From the NCBI GenBank assembly GCA_018398585.1, contig JAGTTD010000010.1:389501-453500 (forward strand): DNA of 64,000 bases, in the 5' to 3' direction. The position numbers and the translations under genes are program-made. Under the pieces are notes generated by a model that saw only the letters and a program-made list of their open reading frames with translations, made no database searches and was not told the DNA's origin. Shown here in pieces: positions 1 to 10,840 of this stretch; the stretch's first letter is position 1; every line of letters starts with the position of its first letter. Source of the DNA: Simmondsia chinensis. Lineage: Eukaryota > Streptophyta > Magnoliopsida > Caryophyllales > Simmondsiaceae.

Positions 1-401
1 CAAAAATTCGATAGAGTTTCAAACAATTCCACTATTCATCGCATCTAAAGCGGCTATCAACGGTAATTGATTAGCCTTCAACAGCACTATTTTTTTTTTT
101 CTTTCTAATTGTTTGCGGCTTTATTTTTTATGCAATTTGAAACAAATAATTATTTAATTTTTAAATTCTAATTTTAAATAACCTTTTAATCTAATAATAA
201 ATATTATTTAACTACGACTATGTATAAATATTTTTCAAAATTTTATATTGGGAATTTAAGTTATATAAATATTATTTAACTAAGACTATGATGATTTTTT
301 TTTTTTTTTCATTTTGGCAAAATATATTAACTTTTGTCACTAACTATTGCAGTTCTTAATGGAAATATATTTTCTTTAAGCAAAACCTCAAATAAATTTT
401 A

Positions 402-760
402 GAGTTATTTACACCAATAATCCTTGTACTTTGTCCATTGTGTCAATTTAGTTCTTCGACCATTGATATTATGTCAATTTGGTCCCTCGAGTAAAATTTA
501 TGTTAAGGTTTTAATAAAATTTTTAATGGTTCGGCCATAGGTTGGGTTAAATTACGTCAAAGGATGGATTTTTAGTAAATTACTTGCATCTACCGTAATT
601 GTGACACAAAACAATTGCGTCAATAACTTAACTTAAATTTGAGTGAATGGCTAAATTGACACAATTTAAATTGTAGAAAGACTAAATTGACACAATTAAA
701 AGTATAAGGACTATCTTAATACAATGAGAAAAGTATAGGGACCTTTGATGTAAATAATCA
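402..760. repeat. MITE-like element, family 1
   Basis: An AT-rich non-coding unit whose two ends are inverted copies of each other. The left end reads GTTATTTACACCAATAATCC and the right end, reversed, reads GATTATTTACATCAAAGGTC. Phrases such as 'tcaatttag' and 'aaattgacaca' recur inside in both orientations, so the unit can fold on itself. The same family returns near 6421, 7638, 9495 (partial), 10841 and 62549. No coding capacity is seen. The transposase family that moves it cannot be told from the sequence. Confidence 0.6.
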
Positions 761-1439
761 TAAATTTTAACTTTAGTTATGATACATCAATACTTGCACC
801 CAAGTCAAATTTTGAAGTATGCATATAAAAATACAAATTTCATAAAGAACTATTAGATTTATCTTAAATAAAATAATATATACAAAAATGGGTAAAAATT
901 TATAAATAAAAAACAAATTGTAATTTTGAAAATAAAATAACAATATTTATCATTAGCTTAGAAGTTACATAATGTAAAATTCAAAAATTTAATAATCATT
1001 GTAATTGATGTGTCTTATTTTTACATATTTTAGTTCTCATTCTTGTAACATATTCGGCTTTTACATGTGACTTTTGTTGTAATTCAAACACATTTATGCT
1101 CGGACCGTATAGGAGCAAACAGAGGATGAATAGTGGCAAAATCAGGCGTTACTAGGCATATTTGAAGACTATTCGAAAAAACCCGACAATGTGTGCAAAA
1201 GAAAGACTCATCGGATCAGTAATCAACATAGGAAACAGAAAATAATCAAAATTTAAATATCAAATTTCATTTAACTTTTATTTATAGTAACCATAATGTT
1301 ATTTAAATTAAAATATCGATCCCTTGTGCCAAGAATGCTCAATTGCAAAATATTTTGAAGCAATAATTATTTTATTTTAATTTTTTCTCTCGATTCATAG
1401 ACTTTACCTAAATTATCAAAAAAAATATATTCGAGACAT

Positions 1440-1570
1440 CTGATTTTTTGGCATTTATTTTGCTCCTAATTATGTTTCTGTGAGAGTCTTTCTTCTTTTC
1501 TCTTGAGCCTCGCTTCTGCGGGTGAGCCCTTGGTTGCATTGCGAGTTTTTTCGCTAATTATCGAGAAAAT
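1440..1570 (+). mobile_element. LINE 3' tail, truncated
   Basis: T- and G-rich stretch ending 'gcgagttttttcgctaattatcgagaaaa'-like. This ending is shared with other tails in the window, for example near 2290, 7145 and 15895. It is read as the 3' end of a heavily 5'-truncated L1-type LINE. No target-site duplication was found here, so the call rests on the shared ending only. Confidence 0.4.
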
Positions 1571-1599
1571 TTTATCAAGCAAAGAATTACCACAATAAG

Positions 1600-1935
1600 T
1601 AACAAGGCGATTTGATACAAACTTGGCGCCCTAGCACCTGCCAAGTTCCCATATCGCCTGACGCCAAGTCTCCAGCTCGCCTATCCTCTTTGCCACATCA
1701 ATACTAGATATTTTAGCCTCTTACTCTATAAATGGGAAGAGTTAGTTATTTTAGGATTCATGCAAAATTGATGTAACCTTTTCTGTCTCTCGCTTAAACT
1801 CTTTATCAATGTCTTCTCTCCTTTCATTTCAATACTTGTAATTACTCCAATCTATTGGAGATTATACAAAAATATATACAGATCATACAACGGGGCAGTC
1901 GTTTACTGCCACATAACTCTTGAATTCATTGTTTG
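1600..1935 (+). mobile_element. LTR-like promoter stretch, possible LTR fragment
   Basis: A GC-richer block in an AT-rich surround. It has a TATA-like CTCTATAAATGGG at about 1725, followed by a C/T-rich stretch. This pattern resembles the U3-R-U5 region of a plant LTR retrotransposon. No TG...CA borders, primer-binding site or second LTR could be matched, so it may be a decayed solo LTR or an unrelated promoter-like sequence. Confidence 0.3.
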
Positions 1936-2009
1936 TTGATTCAGATTGGTTGATTGGACTGAATGGTGAGCTAAGGATCATATCACAATTGCCATTAATA
2001 TAGCACAGT

Positions 2010-2300
2010 AGGGAACAAGGTACTTCTGGAGTTGGCACAGTGTAGGAGTTTAGGTTTTCGGGGGTATATTGCTTGTAGTTCTCTATTTATTTTGTCCGCT
2101 CCTGCGGGCTTTCTCGGGCTTAACTTCCATGAGTGTACTAAATTTTGTATCGAGAGTTTTCTTTTTAATTATCAAGAGAAAAGGAAACAGGGTACTAAAT
2201 ATTTACCTTCAACTACATTTGTTGTATGTTTTTTGGGTCCTACTGTTGTAGGATGTCAAATTTTATATTGCGAGTTTCTTACTAATTATCGAAAAAAAAT
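2010..2300 (+). mobile_element. Two consecutive LINE 3' tails
   Basis: Two T/G-rich stretches end in the window's common LINE tail: 'taattatcaagagaaaagg' near 2178 and 'actaattatcgaaaaaaaa' near 2299. They look like two nested or neighbouring 5'-truncated L1-type insertions. The open frames here read as low-complexity translation of 3' UTR and show no protein family. Confidence 0.45.
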
Positions 2301-2536
2301 AATTTGCATTTATGAGAAGACTTCTAAAAATATGTAACGCTATTATGTTAGGCTAATACTACTTATATAGTACTAATATATATTTACAGTTAGTATTAAT
2401 TATTAATTAATAAAATTAGAGAAGAAAATATTAAATTTTTTGGTGTAAGTTAGTTGATAAATTTTATAAATAATTGTGTCCAATATCACATAAGGACGTG
2501 TTATTTGTAATAACAAGTCATTATGTGATATTGCAC

Positions 2537-2778
2537 CCCTCAAAGGGTACCAACACTCAAGCACTAGATCTCATTAAAGCTCGGAAGTTAAGTGTCCTTG
2601 GGCGAGAGTAGTACCAAGATGGGTGACCTCCTGGGAAGTCCTCGTGTTGCACCCCTCAGGTTGGAGGTTCTCGAAAACAGCCTCTATTCAGGGTGGCATC
2701 CTAAAGGGGGAATGCTACATACATCCACCCCCCAGACCCTACTTAGACGGGAGCCCTTGGGACACTAAGAATATTGCT
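2537..2778 (+). mobile_element. 5S rRNA-headed SINE, complete 5S 3' end
   Basis: A 16-bp perfect target-site duplication, TTATGTGATATTGCAC, flanks the element at 2521-2536 and 2779-2794. The head is a 5S rRNA copy in which GTTAAGTGTCCTTGGGCGAG and GATGGGTGACCTCCTGGGAA are recognisable. It runs into the true 5S end GTCCTCGTGTTGCACCCCT and then joins the body at CAGGTTGG. The body carries the conserved 'ggttctcgaaaacagcctct' and 'acatccacc..cagaccctacttagacgggagccc' signatures. The intact 5S end makes this the most informative copy for how the chimera formed. Confidence 0.9.
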
Positions 2779-2789
2779 TTATGTGATAT

Positions 2790-2908
2790 TGCACTACTCT
2801 ATAGTTCATGGCATATGTTTAGGGCAACTTCATCCATACATTGAGAAATTTCTCAATGTATGGACGAAGTTGCCCTAAATATATGCCATGAACTCTAGAG
2901 TAGTGCAG
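2790..2908. repeat. Near-perfect 119-bp hairpin MITE
   Basis: The two halves are almost exact reverse complements. TGCACTACTCTATAGTTCAT on the left matches ATGAACTCTAGAGTAGTGCA on the right. The arms meet at GAGAAATTTCTC near 2850. Arms are about 58 bp with only a few mismatches, so a transcript would fold into one long hairpin. Its left end coincides with the right target-site duplication of the neighbouring 5S-headed SINE, so the SINE landed at the hairpin's border. Confidence 0.8.
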
Positions 2909-2926
2909 TATTCTAGGAGAAAAAAG

Positions 2927-3100
2927 CAGCTATGAGTATTTCAATTTTCTTAATAAGTAGCGAGAATTGCAGTACAAAATTCGACATCTCACAAAGAGAA
3001 AAACCGTGAAATATACACAATGTACAACGAAAAGGAGAAAATAACAAAAAAAAGCCCGGTATCTGAAAGGCAAAATAGAACATCTATTGAAAAAAAAAAT
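2927..3100 (-). mobile_element. LINE 3' tail, minus strand
   Basis: On the minus strand this reads 'tgtcgaattttgtactgcaattctcgctacttattaagaaaa'-like. It is a diverged copy of the plus-strand tail near 2255-2299. Related copies lie at 4917-5050 and 5104-5240. No duplication borders were resolved. Confidence 0.4.
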
Positions 3101-3129
3101 CCAAATTACCTATTATTGGATATTTTAAT

Positions 3130-3780
3130 AAAGGGTAAATTGTAGAAAACCCCCTCACAAATAAAAGTACTCACAAAACCTCCTTACTTTTAAGAATTTA
3201 TCACTTAACCGCTATGCTACTTTTTTTTTACCATTTTGTCTCTTAAAATTCAGGGGGCTAAATGTTTTATCATGTTTTTAGAAGGAGATTTTATAATATT
3301 AGATAAAAATTAGAAAAATTGTATGTTTTTTGCAATAGAATTAAGAAAATTTTTTATATTTATAAAAAAATATAATTATTTTAATTAATTATAATAGCGA
3401 TATTATAAGTTTAGAAGATAAAAAAATATTTTTAAAATTTTCATAAAAAATATTATAAGATAAAATATAATATTTTTATTGATATTATAATGTCACTACT
3501 ATATAATTAATTAAAATAATAATTTCTATATTATAGAAAACTCCTTTTTTTTAAACATATAATTTTTTTATTTTTTCCTCAAAATATAAAATCCTACCCA
3601 AAAATAAAATCAAATACTTAACTATTTTATTTTGAGGAGTAAAATGGTCAAGAAAAAGTTGTTTCGGGGGGCAAAGCGATAAATTTTTAAAAGTGACGGG
3701 TTTAATGAGTGGTTTTATTCATGAGGGGGTTTTCTGTTATTGAAGCAAAAGTCATAAAAATTTTCTATAATTTACCCTTT
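3130..3780. repeat. 651-bp terminal-inverted-repeat element
   Basis: It begins AAAGGGTAAATTGTAGAAAA and ends TTTTCTATAATTTACCCTTT, inverted copies with one mismatch. Similarity continues inwards ('cccctcacaaataaaa' against 'tcatgagggggtttt'). The centre is AT-rich with no open frame. A partial relative of its right end occurs at 62385-62465. It is a non-autonomous DNA element; superfamily not determined. Confidence 0.7.
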
Positions 3781-4129
3781 AATAAAAAATAATCCATATA
3801 GTAATGTTATTTATAATCTTTAATTGTTGATAAATTTATATTAAAATATCAATAATTATATCCTCCTTTTTTTATTGATAAAATTTAATAAAATATCAAT
3901 TTAGAGAGGTTTATTTTAATTTCACTGTTCAAGGTCCTTAATGTAAATTGATTAACCGTTGCTTTTATTTTTAAAGTTAATATTAGCATGATTATTCTAT
4001 GCATAAGAAGCTTTGGTTTTCTTGCATATGTTAAAAAAACACAACTACTTGACTTTGTTTTTTATCGTTTCCTTCGTTATTTTGGCTAAATAAAGTGTTG
4101 TGGAAGCTTTGACTTTCAAGATTGTGCTG

Positions 4130-4300
4130 ACCCAGAAAATATCAACTGTTTAGTTGCGTGTAGTACCCTGGAGGCGGCGCGTCAGTACTTGCTGCACTAG
4201 CTTTGATCCGAGAGGGGGCGAAACCGTCTTAAAGAGAGCGTGATCCATATTTTGCTAAGCTGCTACTTTATTGCTTTTCTGTCACTTTCATACGTTCCAG
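4130..4300 (+). other. GC-rich exon-like stretch followed by a splice donor
   Basis: About 170 bp are clearly richer in G+C than their surroundings, with phrases such as GGAGGCGGCGCGTCAGTACT. They end in CCAG|GTAATATC, a good plant donor, followed by T-rich intron-like sequence. No convincing open frame or downstream plus-strand exon is visible for about 8 kb. It could be the non-coding first exon of a lost gene or of a long non-coding RNA. Confidence 0.25.
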
Positions 4301-4799
4301 GTAATATCTTTCTATTCTGTATGTTTTATATAATTATTTTCTGAATTTGGTTCCAACACCTATATAGTCCTATTTTCATACAAGCACCAGACTATGGTCA
4401 AAAATAAGTGTCTCTTAACCTCGTGTAGTCATTTTGATTGAAAGACCAAAAAAACCTCATATTAGAAAAATAAAGGAAAAACTTTTTATTACCAAGTACT
4501 TATGCTGATAACGTATAAAATCGCTCCTTGAAACACAATAAATGGCTAACTATACCAAGCTCATTATAATGCCGACCACAACTCGATCATTAAATTCGAC
4601 TCGTCAGCAGTAAAACCATGAATGCTAAAGTTAAGATCAAGCCCGTTAAAAATGGAATTCTTTTATCAATGAAATCTTGTCCTTATTTTAGTAGTGTTTC
4701 GTTTATTCATTACCTCGAGAGAAACCAATTTTGTAGCTGATCATTTTACGAAGTAAAGTGTTTTGATATCAAAGTCTCGTATTGTATAGTGAACTAGGA

Positions 4800-5350
4800 T
4801 CGCAACCATCTTATAATTAAAAAAAAAAAAAAAAATTTGAAAGACAGATTTTATGTAACGAATTAAAGGAACAAAGCCAATATTGTTAGAATATTTTGAA
4901 GCTAAGTAACTTTTTTTTTTCCCCCCTCAATTATGAAGAAAACTTGCGGTACGAAAACTGACGTCTCAAAAAGAAACCCGAAAATATACACATAGTGTGG
5001 AGAAGGAAAAATAACACAAAAACAACTACTAAACGACAGCTAAAACCTAACACAATTACTGAAAACACCAAATATTACATACCATAATAGATAGCCCTTT
5101 TTTTTTATAGGTAGCAAGAGAACTCGTGATGCCAAAAACAGGAGACCCAAGAGATACACACAACTTGAAAAAGGGAAAAAATAATATAAAAACACACGCT
5201 AAAACTAATACACCATATAATACCTATGCCGATTAGGAACCTTTCGTCTAATAACAACATAACATCAAAACCCTAGAACAACAAATCGTAACTTAAAAAC
5301 AAAAGAATCAACATGCATAATAATATTCATAGGAAATTTTTGAATCTTTG
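4800..5350 (-). repeat. Repeated LINE-tail-like sequences
   Basis: Two related stretches (about 4917-5050 and 5104-5240) share 'gaaaatatacacata' and 'aaaaataacacaaaaac' phrases with 2927-3100. They read as minus-strand LINE 3' ends, each preceded by a T/A-rich run. No gene is seen between 4300 and 5559. Confidence 0.35.
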
Positions 5351-5559
5351 AATTATTATTCGAAACCCAGTTGGTTCCTTCAATTTTTTCATTTTCGTTC
5401 GTAGTCTTCAACTTCGTCAAAATTCAAGTTTTTAACAAAGCTAAGGACCGAACGAAATCAAAATTTTGTGAATTTAACACAAACGATTACTTTGAAAGAG
5501 CTGTTTAGTAAAACGAATTGACAAGGCGATCACTATAATTTCAAACAATAACAAAACGT

Positions 5560-6135
5560 TCAACAATAGTAGAATGGACAGTTGGGGTCAAGTTGCGAGC
5601 ACAAGTTAGAATAAACGATGTAAAGAAGACGATCTTTAGCAGCGGTACGATGAAGGCCACGTTGCTCGCAAAAATATTTAAGTTCATCCAAAGAACAACA
5701 CCCGAGCATTTTTCCTAGCAGTAAAAACAACCAATTTATCTCATCTTTCGCCCTCGAAATCAACGGCTTACATGCATTCTCCGCCTTGCAAATTAGACAT
5801 GCGGGTAGAATCGGGTGCGTCCATTCCCTTGGTGCACGATTATGCATAACTTCGCAATTGTTGATAATAAACATCCCCACTTCAACATACTTTTGTTCGA
5901 GGTCGAACTCCAAGTTAAAACTTTCGTTGCAAGTTTTACAGTGCACCGTACCATAAATCTTTTGAATACCATTAGGCAATAGTTCATCCAACCTTTTTAC
6001 CGTCGCCCTCTGATCAGTCGCCCATTCATAAGGCATTGGAATCACTTGGCGATTGGGGGGACCCTCTCTGGGATTCGACGGAGAGGGAGTATGATCGGGA
6101 AGAGAGAGGCAGAGATCGAGATTAATGTTTTCCAT
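5560..6135 (-). CDS. DUF7086 domain protein
   Basis: A single-exon frame of 191 residues. It matches the plant DUF7086 family, a plant-specific group of unknown biochemical role. Family marks are visible: PYEWATDQRATV at residues 35-46, a Cys-x2-Cys pair at 66/69 in VHCKTC, a second pair at 113/116 in CLIC, then INWLFLLLGKMLGCC at 133-147 and KDRLLYIVY at 167-175. The two CxxC pairs suggest metal binding (inference). The N-terminus carries LDLCLSL (residues 6-12), an LxLxLxL pattern like an EAR repression motif. The start is the first ATG after a TATA-like TATAAATA about 65 bases upstream, and the leader has a TTAGGGTTT telo-box. Length and ends look complete. Confidence 0.85.
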   Translation of the reverse strand: MENINLDLCLSLPDHTPSPSNPREGPPNRQVIPMPYEWATDQRATVKRLDELLPNGIQKIYGTVHCKTCNESFNLEFDLEQKYVEVGMFIINNCEVMHNRAPREWTHPILPACLICKAENACKPLISRAKDEINWLFLLLGKMLGCCSLDELKYFCEQRGLHRTAAKDRLLYIVYSNLCSQLDPNCPFYYC

Positions 6136-6194
6136 GTCTAAGAAAAATTTACGAAATTAGGGTTTTGTAAAGAGAGGTCCGGGGAAGAGAGGGA

Positions 6195-6206
6195 TTAGAG
6201 TATTTA
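6195..6206 (-). promoter_or_regulatory. TATA box of the DUF7086 gene
   Basis: On the minus strand ACTATAAATACTC lies about 60-70 bases upstream of the ATG at 6135. An AAATTAGGGTTTTG telo-box-like motif sits between them at about 6150-6165. Spacing suits a short 5' leader. Confidence 0.5.
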
Positions 6207-6420
6207 TAGTTGCGATTTCAAAATATTTTCTTATAAAAAATATCTTTAATAAATTTTTTTAAAAATATATATATATATTTTTTTTCTTTTTTTTTTGTTG
6301 TTTTTATTTAGTTTAACGATTAAGTTGTTATCTTAGTGTGGCCAGCTGTATTTATGGAACGTGGGGTCAATGCGTTCAAAGTCTTCACCTTTTTATTAAT
6401 ATAATTAACATTTATTTTTG

Positions 6421-6782
6421 GATTATTACCCAAAGATCTGGTACTTTAATCACTGTGTTAATTTAGTTCTTATTCTTTTTACGGTTAATATTATTTTTAA
6501 ATTGTCCTTAGAGTAAAATTTATTTTATATTGTTAATAATATTTTTCAATGAGTCAGCCATAAATTGGGTTAAATTAAATCAATTAGTGGATTAGTAGGG
6601 GTTAACTTACATCTAACACAATTGTATCGTCAAAAATTATGTCAAGTAACTTAACTTAAATTTAACCAAATGACTAAATTGACATAATGTAGATTGTAGA
6701 AAGACTAAATTAACACAATTAAAAGTATAAGAACTAAATTGACAAAAATGAGAAAAGTTGAATGATCCTTGGCTTAAACGAC
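6421..6782. repeat. MITE-like element, family 1
   Basis: Begins GATTATTACCCAAAGATCTG and ends with the inverted 'gatccttggcttaaacgac'. Internal 'taaattgacacaattaaaag' phrases are shared with the copy at 402-760. Diverged and non-coding. Confidence 0.5.
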
Positions 6783-6876
6783 TCTTTATTTTTTCAAAAC
6801 TATAATTTGTAATATAAGTTTTGTTAGCAAAAATTAAAAGGCTTAATTTATAATAAGATCAACTCTCTCTCTCTCT

Positions 6877-7159
6877 TGACCGTTTTGTTGGTGTTTTGTT
6901 GAAACGACTCTATATTTTTTCAAAAATGTTTTGTTGGCGTTTTGTTGGTGCTTTTGGTGGTTTGGGTGTGGTGTTGGTGTTTTTTGGGGTATTTCTAGGT
7001 GTTTTTTTAGCGTTTGGTTTGGGGTGTTTGGGCCTTTTTTTTGTGTTTTTGTGTTGTTGGGATCATTGGTTGCTTAGAATCTTATGACCGGATTGTAATT
7101 GTACCTTTCTTTCTTTTCAATAAAATCCCACGATGGGTCAATTATCAAAAAAAAAAAAA
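6877..7159 (+). mobile_element. 5'-truncated LINE (L1-type) insertion
   Basis: 283 bp of T/G-rich 3' UTR ending CAATTATCAAAAAAAAAAAA. It is flanked by a 21-bp direct repeat containing AGATCAACTCTCTCTCTC at 6856-6876 and 7160-7180. The A-tail, duplication and missing 5' part are the marks of target-primed reverse transcription. No reverse-transcriptase coding remains. Confidence 0.8.
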
Positions 7160-7637
7160 AGATCAACTCTCTCTCTCTCTATATATAATGTTTAATTTGC
7201 AAAAATATCATCTCTCTTCTCAGAATTTAAATGTATATATATAAATTAGTGCATAGGCAAACTTTATTTTTTATTTATGTTACTATTAATAACATAATTT
7301 ATTAATTATAAATATAAATATGAGACTATATTATCCCATTTTTATCTAACAACACATAGTAAATACATAAAAGATTCACCTTGATACGATTATTTGAATT
7401 TTTTTGAAAAGTAGTTGAACTCTGTATCTCGTGAACGATCTTTCTTCATATTATTTATCCAAAAAGATATTTCTGTAAGGATAATAAACAGTGTATCTAT
7501 AAAAAAGCAACCAATTAACAAAACTAATAAAAATGAAAAAAAAAAATGTCATATGTAAATAATTTCGGCAATTGAATTGCTATTCAATATTTAGACAAAT
7601 ATTATATTGTAACATCATATTACCACAACCATTTTTT

Positions 7638-7992
7638 GGGTTATTTACGCCAAAGGACCCTGTACTTTACGCATTGTGTTAATTTAGTCTCTGAACAATT
7701 CAAAACGTGTCAATTTAGTCTTTTAGTGAAATTTAAGTTAAGTTAAAGACGTAATTTTGAACGAAAAAATTATGTTAGATGTAAGTAACTTATTGTAAAT
7801 TCATTTGTTTACTCAATTTAACCCAATTCGTGGCCGAACCATAAAAATTTTGAATAACAATTTAACATAAAATTTTCTCTAAGAACCAAATTGATACATT
7901 TTGAATTATATAAGAACTAAATTGACACAATTAAAAGTAGAAGAACTAAATTAATACAATAAATAAAATATAAGGACCTTTAATATAAATAA
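7638..7992. repeat. MITE-like element, family 1
   Basis: Starts GGTTATTTACGCCAAAGGAC and ends 'aaggacctttaatataaataa', the inverted form of the start. The body shares 'ttcgtggccgaaccat' and 'taacttattgtaaattcat' with the copy at 10841-11185. Non-coding. Confidence 0.65.
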
Positions 7993-7995
7993 GCC

Positions 7996-8606
7996 TTTTA
8001 TGAAAATCACAACCATTTATAATTTAGTAAAAGTCGCCCCATAATTTTAGTACCATGATGTCGCGAGCACAAGTACACGGGAAAAACATGAGGCAATGTG
8101 TATTTCACAAAAAGAAAAAAAAAATATTCGCATTTAATTTATGTTCCTAATTATATACTCAATCTACAAAGTCGGTTAATGAATGTGTTTATATTAAGTC
8201 ACTTATATCTAATATAATTGTGTAGTCAAAAATTATATTATTGACCTTTTTTAATTTGATCATATGACTAAATTGACATGATATAAGTTATCAAACAAAA
8301 TCGACACAATAAAATTATGCACTAAATAATTTGACATGATATAAATTGTATAAGGACTTAACTGACACAGTATAAAAACTTTCAACATCAAATAAATTGT
8401 ATAAACACATTCATTAACCAATTTTGTAGATTGAGTACATAATTAAGTAAATAAATTAAGTGCGAATAATTTTTTTTTTTTTTCTTTGTGTGAAATACAC
8501 ATTGTCTCATTTTTTTCCCCCTATTTACTTGTGGTCGTGACATCATGGTACTAAACTTCTGGGGCGACTTTTACTAAATTATGAATGGTCGTGGTTTTCA
8601 TAAAAA
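7996..8606. repeat. Large foldback element (about 610-bp inverted repeat)
   Basis: The sequence reads into its own reverse complement. TTTTATGAAAATCACAACCA at 7996 pairs with the end 'tggtcgtggttttcataaaa'. AAAGTCGCCCCATAATTTTAGTACC pairs (with mismatches) with 'ggtactaaacttctggggcgacttt'. AATCTACAAA..GGTTAATGAATG pairs with 'cattcattaacc..ttttgtagatt'. Arms are roughly 200 bp and the loop about 200 bp. The outer flanks (near 7975 and 8612) are also inverted copies of the family-1 end, so symmetry extends to about 650 bp. Confidence 0.8.
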
Positions 8607-9119
8607 AGAATGGAGTTATTTATGTCAAAGGTTCTTATACTTTATTTATTATATTATTTTAGGCTCTGTTTATTTTCCGGAAAAAATACATTTTCGGAAT
8701 TGGTTTTCTCCTCTTCCTTTGTTTGGCGTGAATTTCATGACGGAAAATATTTTCCACGGGAAAAACGTTTCCCTCAAATGGGGGAAAATGACATTCATTC
8801 TGAAAGAAGGGAAGTCATTATTCCAATCAATACAAAAATTTCAAAGGTATATGTTAGTTCGAATATAAATCAGACCAAAATAAATTAAACGAAATCTTAG
8901 ATTCTAGAGGTAATAATGTCAGACAAGAATTTTAAGAAAAATGATTAGTTAGCTTTAAATCCTTGAGTGAATTATGTGATTTAATTTGATTTTTATTCCT
9001 GGATGATATTTTATATTTGAAAGATTTTTATCTATTAACGCTATGATGAATACTATAATTAGGAAATAACGTTTACATCAAACTAAGCAACGAAAAATTA
9101 TTCATACCTAGATAATAAA

Positions 9120-9235
9120 ATATTCAAATTCAGGGTACCTCATTGTATATATTAAAATATAAGGATATGTGAAAAATAATCAAACCTCAGATACCTTAAT
9201 AATGATTTCCCTATTTCTTTATTAAAAGATAACTT
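9120..9235. repeat. 'gtacctcattgtatatatt' repeat fragment
   Basis: Contains a repeat phrase, GGTACCTCATTGTATATATTAAAAT, broken here only by divergence. It returns near 19520, 20690, 21045, 43790 and 59590 in either orientation. It is an AT-rich dispersed element with no coding. Borders are not defined. Confidence 0.4.
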
Positions 9236-9494
9236 TTTCACAAGCACTCGTAGCCTATACAATTTTAAATATATTATATCGCTACTTATGTTGTCCGATG
9301 ACTAGGTATAGGACGATTGATAAAAGATATTTTCCTTTAAAACAAACAATGAATATCATAAGACAAAACCATATTTTCTGTTAAAACAAACAACTGAAAA
9401 CTTAAAGGGGAATTGCATTTTCCATAAGAAACCTTTTCCAAAGAAAAATATTTTTCGTAGGAAAAGTAATTCCGCCGAAACAAAGGGAGCCTTA

Positions 9495-9705
9495 ATATTT
9501 TTACTTTTAATTGTATTAATTTAGCTCCTGTACAATTCAAAATATGTTAATTTGGTCCTTAGAAAAAATTTATATTAAATTTTTAATAAAATTTTTTATG
9601 GTTCGACTATGAATTAGGTTAAATTGAATAAACAAATGAATCTAACATAATTTTTTCGTTCAAAATTAAGTCATTAACTTAACTTAAATTTCACCAAAAA
9701 GTTAC
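9495..9705. repeat. Partial MITE-like element, family 1
   Basis: Shares 'tttttatggttcgactatgaattaggttaaattgaataaacaaatg' phrases with the full family-1 copies but lacks the outer inverted ends. Interrupted by, or fused to, another AT-rich repeat (9705-9960) related to 42265-42532. No gene seen between 6136 and 10490. Confidence 0.45.
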
Positions 9706-10489
9706 ATTTATTTAATAAAATAGTTCAAATAATATTGTGAAAAAATAAAAGCAGAGTCTATTTTACACACTTACTCTCTTGTATTTAAACTATTTAATTA
9801 AATACACCTAAATTTTTACATTAAATATTATTTCACGATATATTTAATACATTAATTATACACGTATTTTACTGATAATGGTCTATTTAAGTTTTGAAAA
9901 CGTAACTAATTAACCTACAAAATCTCCATCAAATCCGTTAAATATTTGTCACTCCATATTCTAACAAACAATTTTGAAGCTGGATGCCTCCTACAATAAT
10001 GTATTTCTCACTTTTTTTTTTTTTTTTTTGGGATAAATGGAAAAAAGTTCAAAACTAAAAACGGGGAATTCAAAAAATCGGTAATTGTTTTTTTTTCTTG
10101 CAGAACACGTAACAACGGTAAAGAACAGATAACTAACTTTTATAACGTTCAAAAAAATAAATAATTTTGTATAATCCAAAGAGTGTATATATATATATAT
10201 AAAAGAATGTTTATAAGACTGTTCAATTTATTTTAAAAAGTTAAACGTATGTTTTAAAAAAGGAAAAAAGGTTTAACCACCGCTTTTTATATTAATATGA
10301 ATAATTATTCTCCAGACTCGTTCTAAAATGTGGAGTATGATTGTGCAAAGTAGATTAAGTTGGAAAAGTTCATTATCTTAGCGTACGGGTGGCCTCAGTT
10401 TTGGTAGCATAAGTTAAATTACGATTTGATTGTTTCGAAGTTGAAATGAACAGTTTAACAATATATAATACAATATATATATATACACT

Positions 10490-10727
10490 CACCAAAAAGG
10501 GTACCAACACGCCGTCACCGGATCCCATTAGAACTCCGAAGTTAAGCATGCTTGGGCGAGAGTAATACCAGGATGTGTGACCTCCTGGGAAGTCATCACC
10601 CTTAGGTTGGGGGCACTTGGAAACAACCTCTCATCGGGGGTAAAATCCTGAAGGGGGAAGACTGCGTACATCCACCCCTCCCAGACCCTGCTTAGGCGGG
10701 AGCCTTTAGGGCACTGGGTATGTTGCT
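10490..10727 (+). mobile_element. 5S rRNA-headed SINE, subfamily B
   Basis: Head GGGTACCAACACGCCGTCAC then CGGATCCCATTAGAACTCCG and the 5S promoter region, then a short join 'catcacccttaggttggggg' to the body. The body ends GGGTATGTTGCTTTA. It sits in a TA microsatellite, so a duplication cannot be told from the repeat. The 5S C-box is slightly changed (GATGTGTGACC). Confidence 0.85.
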
Positions 10728-10840
10728 TTATATATATATATATATATATATACTCGATTTAGGTCTAAATATAAAAGTATGTTATAAAACCTATATTATA
10801 CTACTAACATAAAAAATAGATATTTAACTATAAAAAACAG

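Noticed and set aside
2549..2658. Functional 5S rRNA gene
   Set aside because: The 5S match is diverged and continues without a break into the SINE body; the whole is framed by a 16-bp target-site duplication, so it is a retroposon.
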